Below are positions 31,431-35,272 of a DNA stretch of 35,272 bases, piece after piece. Origin of the DNA: Chara braunii (taxonomy: Eukaryota > Streptophyta > Charophyceae > Charales > Characeae); assembly GCA_003427395.1 (NCBI GenBank), contig BFEA01000007.1:808802-844073 (forward strand), in the 5' to 3' direction. The notes beneath the pieces were generated by a model. That model was given only the letters and a program-made list of their open reading frames with translations. It did not search any database and was not told the origin of the DNA. The position numbers and the translations under genes were made by a program. Position 1 is the first letter of the stretch. The number at the start of each line of letters is the position of its first letter.

Positions 31431-31476
31431 CGTCGTCCCATGTGTAAGATACATTCTTGCTTGTTAATCTAGACAA
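31210..31476 (-). pseudogene. Start of RNase H (element A), truncated
   Basis: After the RT domain, a short piece of the RNase H region is present (YTWDDACETAFQALKAAL, RIADPKLTFISAYWK). Family members have an Asp-Ala-Ser motif at this point, but here the sequence reads SAYWK, so the first catalytic Asp is missing. The rest of RNase H is deleted, and the frame passes into unrelated sequence and then into late integrase. Confidence 0.72.
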
Positions 31477-31497
31477 TGGGCAAGCAATGATACAAAA

Positions 31498-32526
31498 TCA
31501 GGGAACACACTTCCAGTAGTATGACAAAAAACCAAGAACGGAACGCAGCTCACAGACATTCACCGGTCGAGGCCACTTACGGATGACCTCAACTTTGGTT
31601 GCCTCGGGCCGAAGGCCTGCAATAGACAACCGGTGTCCAAGGTAGATGACGCTGTCCCTCCCAAACTCAGGTCTCTCCAAGTTGAGATGGAGTTGCATTT
31701 TCTTGAGGATATTTAACACCTCCTCAAGATGTCTCATGTGCTCAACCATCGATTTGTTGAAGATATAATCTAGGTAGACAACAACAAATTGATTGATCTG
31801 ATCGTGGAACACCTTATCGATGAGATTCTGAAAGGTGGCTGGTGCATTCGTGAGTCCGGAGGGTATAACTGTGAATTCGTACAGCCCATCGAGAGTCTTG
31901 AATGCAGTCGTGTGCTGGTTCGCAGGATCGACTTCAATCTGGTGGTAACTAGACTTGAGATTGATCTTGGAGAAGGCCTTGCACCGACCTGTAACATCTA
32001 GCAAGTCATCAATGTGTGGCAATGGGTATACATTCTTTCTTGTTATTCTATATAGTCTATAGTAGTCAATACACATCCAGAATTTGCCTCCTTTCTTGGG
32101 GACAAACAAAACTGGTGCACCAAATTCGAACTCACTAGGCTTAATCCACCCCTTGTCAATCATTTCGTTGATTTGTTTGTGGAGTTCCTCAAACTCGCCG
32201 GGTCCCATAAGGTACACACAACCCTTTGAAGGAACAGTGCCTTCAATCAACTCAATTTCGTATTGGATGTGACGCACGGGAACCCCACGTGGCCAAAACT
32301 TCAGGGAATCGGTTGAGGAGACTTTGAATATTTGCTGGGATTTTCGGGGGCGGAGAATAAGTGCAGGCAAAGCAGGCTGCAAATTGGCAGCCAAGACAAG
32401 ATAATTTGAAGTAGAGGTGTTACATGTTGCGAAAATGGATGGCTTATGAGCAGGACGGACAAAGGCTATGTACAAATGTTCATCCTCTTTGCACCTACAC
32501 CACTTTTTTATAGACTCACATGACAT
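31498..32526 (-). pseudogene. Ty3/gypsy reverse transcriptase (element A), catalytic residues lost
   Basis: A 342-codon frame that covers most of the RT domain of a Ty3/gypsy element. Visible motifs are [53 protein letters not shown] and YPLPHIDDLLD. The first catalytic Asp is replaced by Asn (FSKINLKSSYHQI). The YLDD box reads YLDY and has lost residues just after it (VVVYLDYIFNKSM, about 31755-31790). Both aspartate sites needed for polymerisation are affected, so this protein would be inactive even though the frame is open. It then continues to VIYLGHRLS, KWPRPVNVCELRSVLGF and SYYWKC. The upstream protease is in a different frame, and the codon just before the ATG is a stop. Confidence 0.9.
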
Positions 32527-32529
32527 TTA

Positions 32530-32960
32530 GAAAAGTCACAGGGGATTTGTGCTTCTCATCCAAGAGGACAGGACACTCGTTTCCCTTAGCATCTTGGACC
32601 ACGAATAGTGATTCCTTCCACTCAGTTCTCTTGCATTGGGGCTTTAATCAGCCCGGTCCTAGACCTGAATCGAAGGGGCACATGTTGAGGACATAAAAGT
32701 TCAGTGCGTGTGTGACAGTTGTGTCCTGGTCAGCGCGCAAACCTTTGACTGCATGTGCGGATGTAACGACTTCTTGGTTGCCTACTTGGGCCTGGCAAGG
32801 GTTCTACAATTCCACTTGCTTAATTCCCAAACCCACCTTGCAAACCCCATATGATGACATAAAGTTAGTAATACCGCCGCAATCAACCAAGACACGGAGG
32901 TAGTGGTGGTTAATGAGAAACTTGAAGAAGATTAACTCCGCTTTCCCTTGAGCACGCCGT
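32530..32960 (-). pseudogene. Aspartic protease region (element A)
   Basis: Translation of the minus strand near 32905-32860 gives FLINHHYLRVLVDCGGITNF, which fits the active-site loop of retrotransposon aspartic proteases, with D-C-G in place of the usual D-S/T-G. In-frame stops follow near 32805 and 32650. Further protease-to-RT linker sequence then runs to 32530 (ECPVLLDEKHKSPVTFLNV). It lies between gag and RT, as expected. Confidence 0.62.
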
Positions 32961-33221
32961 TATTTCATCTCAGCCCAATGCTCAAGGTGATAGTGGAAGT
33001 CAACCTCCTTAAAATCAGCCCAAGGCTCAACATAAAGAACATGACAAGCGCTAGAGAGACGGTTAACGGGGCCCCAAATATTCGCCGTTTTCGTTGGCAA
33101 TTGCGGTGCGAATTCCATCAAAAATTTTAAAAACAAACTATATGAGACCATAGTGCAAACATCAAAAAAGGAAACAAGACAAAAAAGGAAACAGGCCAAA
33201 AACATCAACCTTGGAATCAAC

Positions 33222-33589
33222 ATGTGATAGAACTTCAAGAGAGGACTAGTGAACTGAATCAAGTTTCTTGGAGGAACTGTCACTTACCGGTTTAATCTCC
33301 CTTGTTGTAGAGTGTGTTGACGACAACTCTACGCCCAGTTCTGGTTTCCCTGCAGCCTATATCAGTATTGGACTTTATGCCCCAATTCGTCGAAAATAAC
33401 ACCCCTGGTTAACCAGGTGTGGAAATTGGGGCATAAAGTCCAATACTGATATAGGCTGCAGGGAAACCAGAATTGGGCGTAGAGTTGCCGTCAGCACACT
33501 CTACAACAAGGGAGATTAAATCGGTAAGTGACAGTTCCTCCAAGGAACTTGATTCAGTTCACTAGTCCTCTCTTGAAGCCCTATCACAT
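33222..33589. repeat. Long inverted repeat (hairpin), 166-bp arms
   Basis: The left arm 33222-33387 and right arm 33424-33589 are reverse complements at about 95% identity, with only scattered mismatches. The 36-base middle has its own perfect 14-bp palindrome, CCTGGTTAACCAGG, at about 33404-33417. Transcription from either side would give an RNA stem of about 165 bp. It lies between gag and protease of element A. No clear target-site duplication flanks it, so it may be an inverted duplication rather than an inserted foldback element. Confidence 0.93.
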
Positions 33590-34955
33590 TCACAATGAAG
33601 GCAAACCCCTTCTTGACCCTAGCCTTCCAATCACTGATGTGGAGTTCCAACCAAGGTTTGGTGAAAGAATCCTATTTTGGCTCCTTTGGGGAGTTCGACA
33701 AAGGTCTTCTCTGAGTTCCGGTTTGGTCCCTTTGTGTTGGCAGACTTTTTAAATGCATTGAAGTTTTCTTCCTCGTTATTAGTTTCAGAATCATGGCATA
33801 AAGAGGACTAGGCTGTATTAGCGTCCTGTTCTTGGTCGTCACCAAGAGTGGGTTCATCTGCATAGGCCTCCTCTTCGGTCTCCAACAGGTCCAACACATT
33901 AAGGTGGTTGCTGCCTCTGAGTCGTTTGCTGCTTGTGGGCTTCTTGCCACCTATTGTGGAGACAAGGTCTTTTGCCTCGAGGCTGACTATATCCTGCATG
34001 AGGGGAAGCCAGCCCGTATACCCAATGAAGTCTTTGCCTAGGCGATGTGTGTAAGTAGTGGGAACCATACTTTTCACCACATCCAAGCATGGCTGATCAG
34101 TCATCTCCAATCCGGGAGTAGCAAACATTTTGTTGAGATAGGATGGAAGGTTATGCATGAAGCTCGACCCCTAGTTGTGCTTGCGATGGTCAAGCTTGTT
34201 TCTAACTCTTGCAGCAACATGTGGATCCTTACACTATTTAATTAAAATCTCTTCAAGTGTGGCAATTGGCATGGCCTTAAGCCACTGTGTCGAATTTATC
34301 TTTGTATACCCAGCTCGCACAGCTTGGACTTCTAAGAAGCCGACGTTCGTCCCCATGATCAAGGATTGGATCACTAGTTGTGTTCCCAACACCTCGAAGT
34401 TGGCTCTCGTAGAGCTAATCCAAGACTCTACGTCGTCCTTGCCGTCGTACTTGGATGGTGTCTGGACTGCCTTCCTGTCCACATAGGGACTGCTGTAGCC
34501 GGTACCAACATCTGCAGGTTCTGATTTTGAGGCTGCAACAACTTCAGAATTTCCTACGTTGTCACTAGATGTTGCAACAACGGAATCTGCACCTACTACA
34601 AATCCCGATAAAATGTTAACCACACTCAAAGGAGGAGAATAAGAAAATACGATAAGAGGGGCAAGACTAGTTGCAGTAACAGCTCCAGAACCAGAGGGTA
34701 GAGGACGAGGATTAGGCACTTGGGCCTATCGCAGTTCATCTCGGTCAAGTCCTCCCAAAGCTTCTGCATTTCTGCAAAGACTTGAGCGAGCATAGCCGTA
34801 TGATCTTCAAGATTCCGGACTTGAACTATAGCGTTCGTTCCCCACATTGTTCTTTGCTCAGCGAGGGAGCTGAAACTGGGTGATAATGTTGAAACTGGAA
34901 GTGGCAATGCCTGTCCTCTGGAGCAGCATGGAGTCTCCTTTTCCAATATCCCCAC
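33590..34955 (-). pseudogene. Ty3/gypsy gag (element A), frameshifted
   Basis: Gag of the chromodomain-bearing element. Starting at about 34955 is MWGTNAIVQVRNLEDHTAML, followed by AEMQKLWEDLTEMNCDRPK, which suggests a coiled coil. After a frame change near 34720, the next frame contains the gag-core-like sequence KYDGKDDVESWISSTRANFE (about 34450-34400) and continues to 34234. A third frame, 34158-33808, carries YLNKMFATPGLEMTDQPCLD and GKDFIGYTGWLPLMQ and ends in an acidic stretch. Shorter coding-like sequence (WLELHISDWKARVKKGFAFI) reaches the hairpin at 33589. I see no CCHC zinc knuckle. The start is uncertain. The 5' LTR and primer-binding site of this element should lie beyond the right edge. 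Confidence 0.7.
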
Positions 34956-35020
34956 ATTGTCACCCTAAAGCCATGGCGACCTTTCCTCTCATCACTTGAC
35001 CCCATCAACACCAGTGCCTG

Positions 35021-35021
<1 letters not shown>

Positions 35022-35078
<57 letters not shown>
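35022..35078 (+). repeat. (CT)n microsatellite
   Basis: About 57 uninterrupted bases of alternating C and T. The minus-strand frame that encodes alternating Arg-Glu over it comes from the repeat. Confidence 0.97.
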
Positions 35079-35081
<3 letters not shown>

Positions 35082-35219
35082 TCTTTCATGTCATAACGTC
35101 TGCCTCTGTTCCCTCCCTGCGTGGTTTCCTTCCCGACGTGCTGCTATCGTTTCCTTCCCCATTGTGGCATCGCGCTGCCTTCCTTTCCTCCCTGCTCTCT
35201 TCTCCTTCCCGTCGTGCTG

Positions 35220-35220
<1 letters not shown>
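35079..35220. other. Pyrimidine-rich spacer between two CT repeats
   Basis: About 140 bases rich in C and T, with partly repeated phrases such as ttccttcccgacgtgctgc and ttcccgtcgtgctgcc. It may be part of the leader or 5' LTR of element A, but no boundary can be placed. Confidence 0.4.

Positions 35221-35272
<52 letters not shown>
35221..35272 (+). repeat. (CT)n microsatellite reaching the right edge
   Basis: Alternating C and T runs to the last base of the window. The contig may have been cut here because of the repeat. Confidence 0.95.

Noticed and set aside
33528-33752. Plus-strand frame starting in the right hairpin arm
   Set aside because: Its first residues repeat those of a minus-strand frame in the left arm, because the arms are inverted copies. 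No domain is visible.
34826-35089. 87-codon minus-strand frame with alternating Arg and Glu
   Set aside because: Most of it is the (CT)n microsatellite read on the other strand.

Overview
This window looks like nuclear DNA from a repeat-rich eukaryote, most likely a plant or streptophyte alga. I infer this from LINEs with a C-terminal zf-RVT domain, Ty3/gypsy elements with a chromodomain, a primer-binding site resembling the plant initiator-Met tRNA type, a tRNA-derived SINE, dinucleotide microsatellites and one probable spliced intron. I see no operons, no bacterial genes and no rRNA. The species cannot be named from sequence alone. Almost all coding sequence belongs to transposable elements, most of them broken. 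Isolated ambiguous bases (N) occur near 9.95-10.01, 18.20 and 27.68-27.82 kb.

Layout. 1-2.78 kb (-): a long unbroken LINE reverse transcriptase reading frame running off the left edge. 2.95-5.15 kb (+): the 3' half of a second LINE, ending in an A-rich tail. 5.58-6.10 kb: a SINE flanked by a 13-bp target-site duplication. 6.10-10.49 kb (+): the 5' half of a LINE (leader, ORF1, endonuclease), cut off where it meets a converging LINE. 10.44-16.16 kb (-): a nearly complete but decayed LINE whose 5' end carries a 424-bp tandem duplication that includes its ORF1 start. 16.9-18.5 kb: G-rich and purine-rich satellite-like DNA. 18.5-21.4 kb: mostly unassigned, with microsatellites and one unrecognised coding-like stretch. 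21.4-21.6 kb: a 34-bp repeat, four copies. 21.65-22.56 kb (-): a broken gene with repeated RING-like modules. 22.59-28.54 kb (-): a Ty3/gypsy element (B) with gag, protease, RT, RNase H and a truncated integrase. 28.545-29.771 kb: an LTR. 29.77-35.0 kb (-): a second, chromodomain-bearing Ty3/gypsy element (A), with a 508-bp internal tandem duplication and a 166-bp-arm hairpin.

How the parts relate. The LINEs supply the usual target-primed machinery: ORF1 RNA-binding protein, AP-type endonuclease, RT and zinc-binding tail. The SINE presumably depends on such a LINE. The LTR at 28.5-29.8 kb has a polypurine tract of element A on one side and a primer-binding site facing element B on the other, so it serves as the 3' LTR of A and the 5' LTR of the B side. 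The RING-like gene lies directly beyond the truncated integrase of B on the same strand. It may be a host gene cut by rearrangement or a fragment captured by the element. Its reading frame is broken by a perfect 80-bp tandem duplication.
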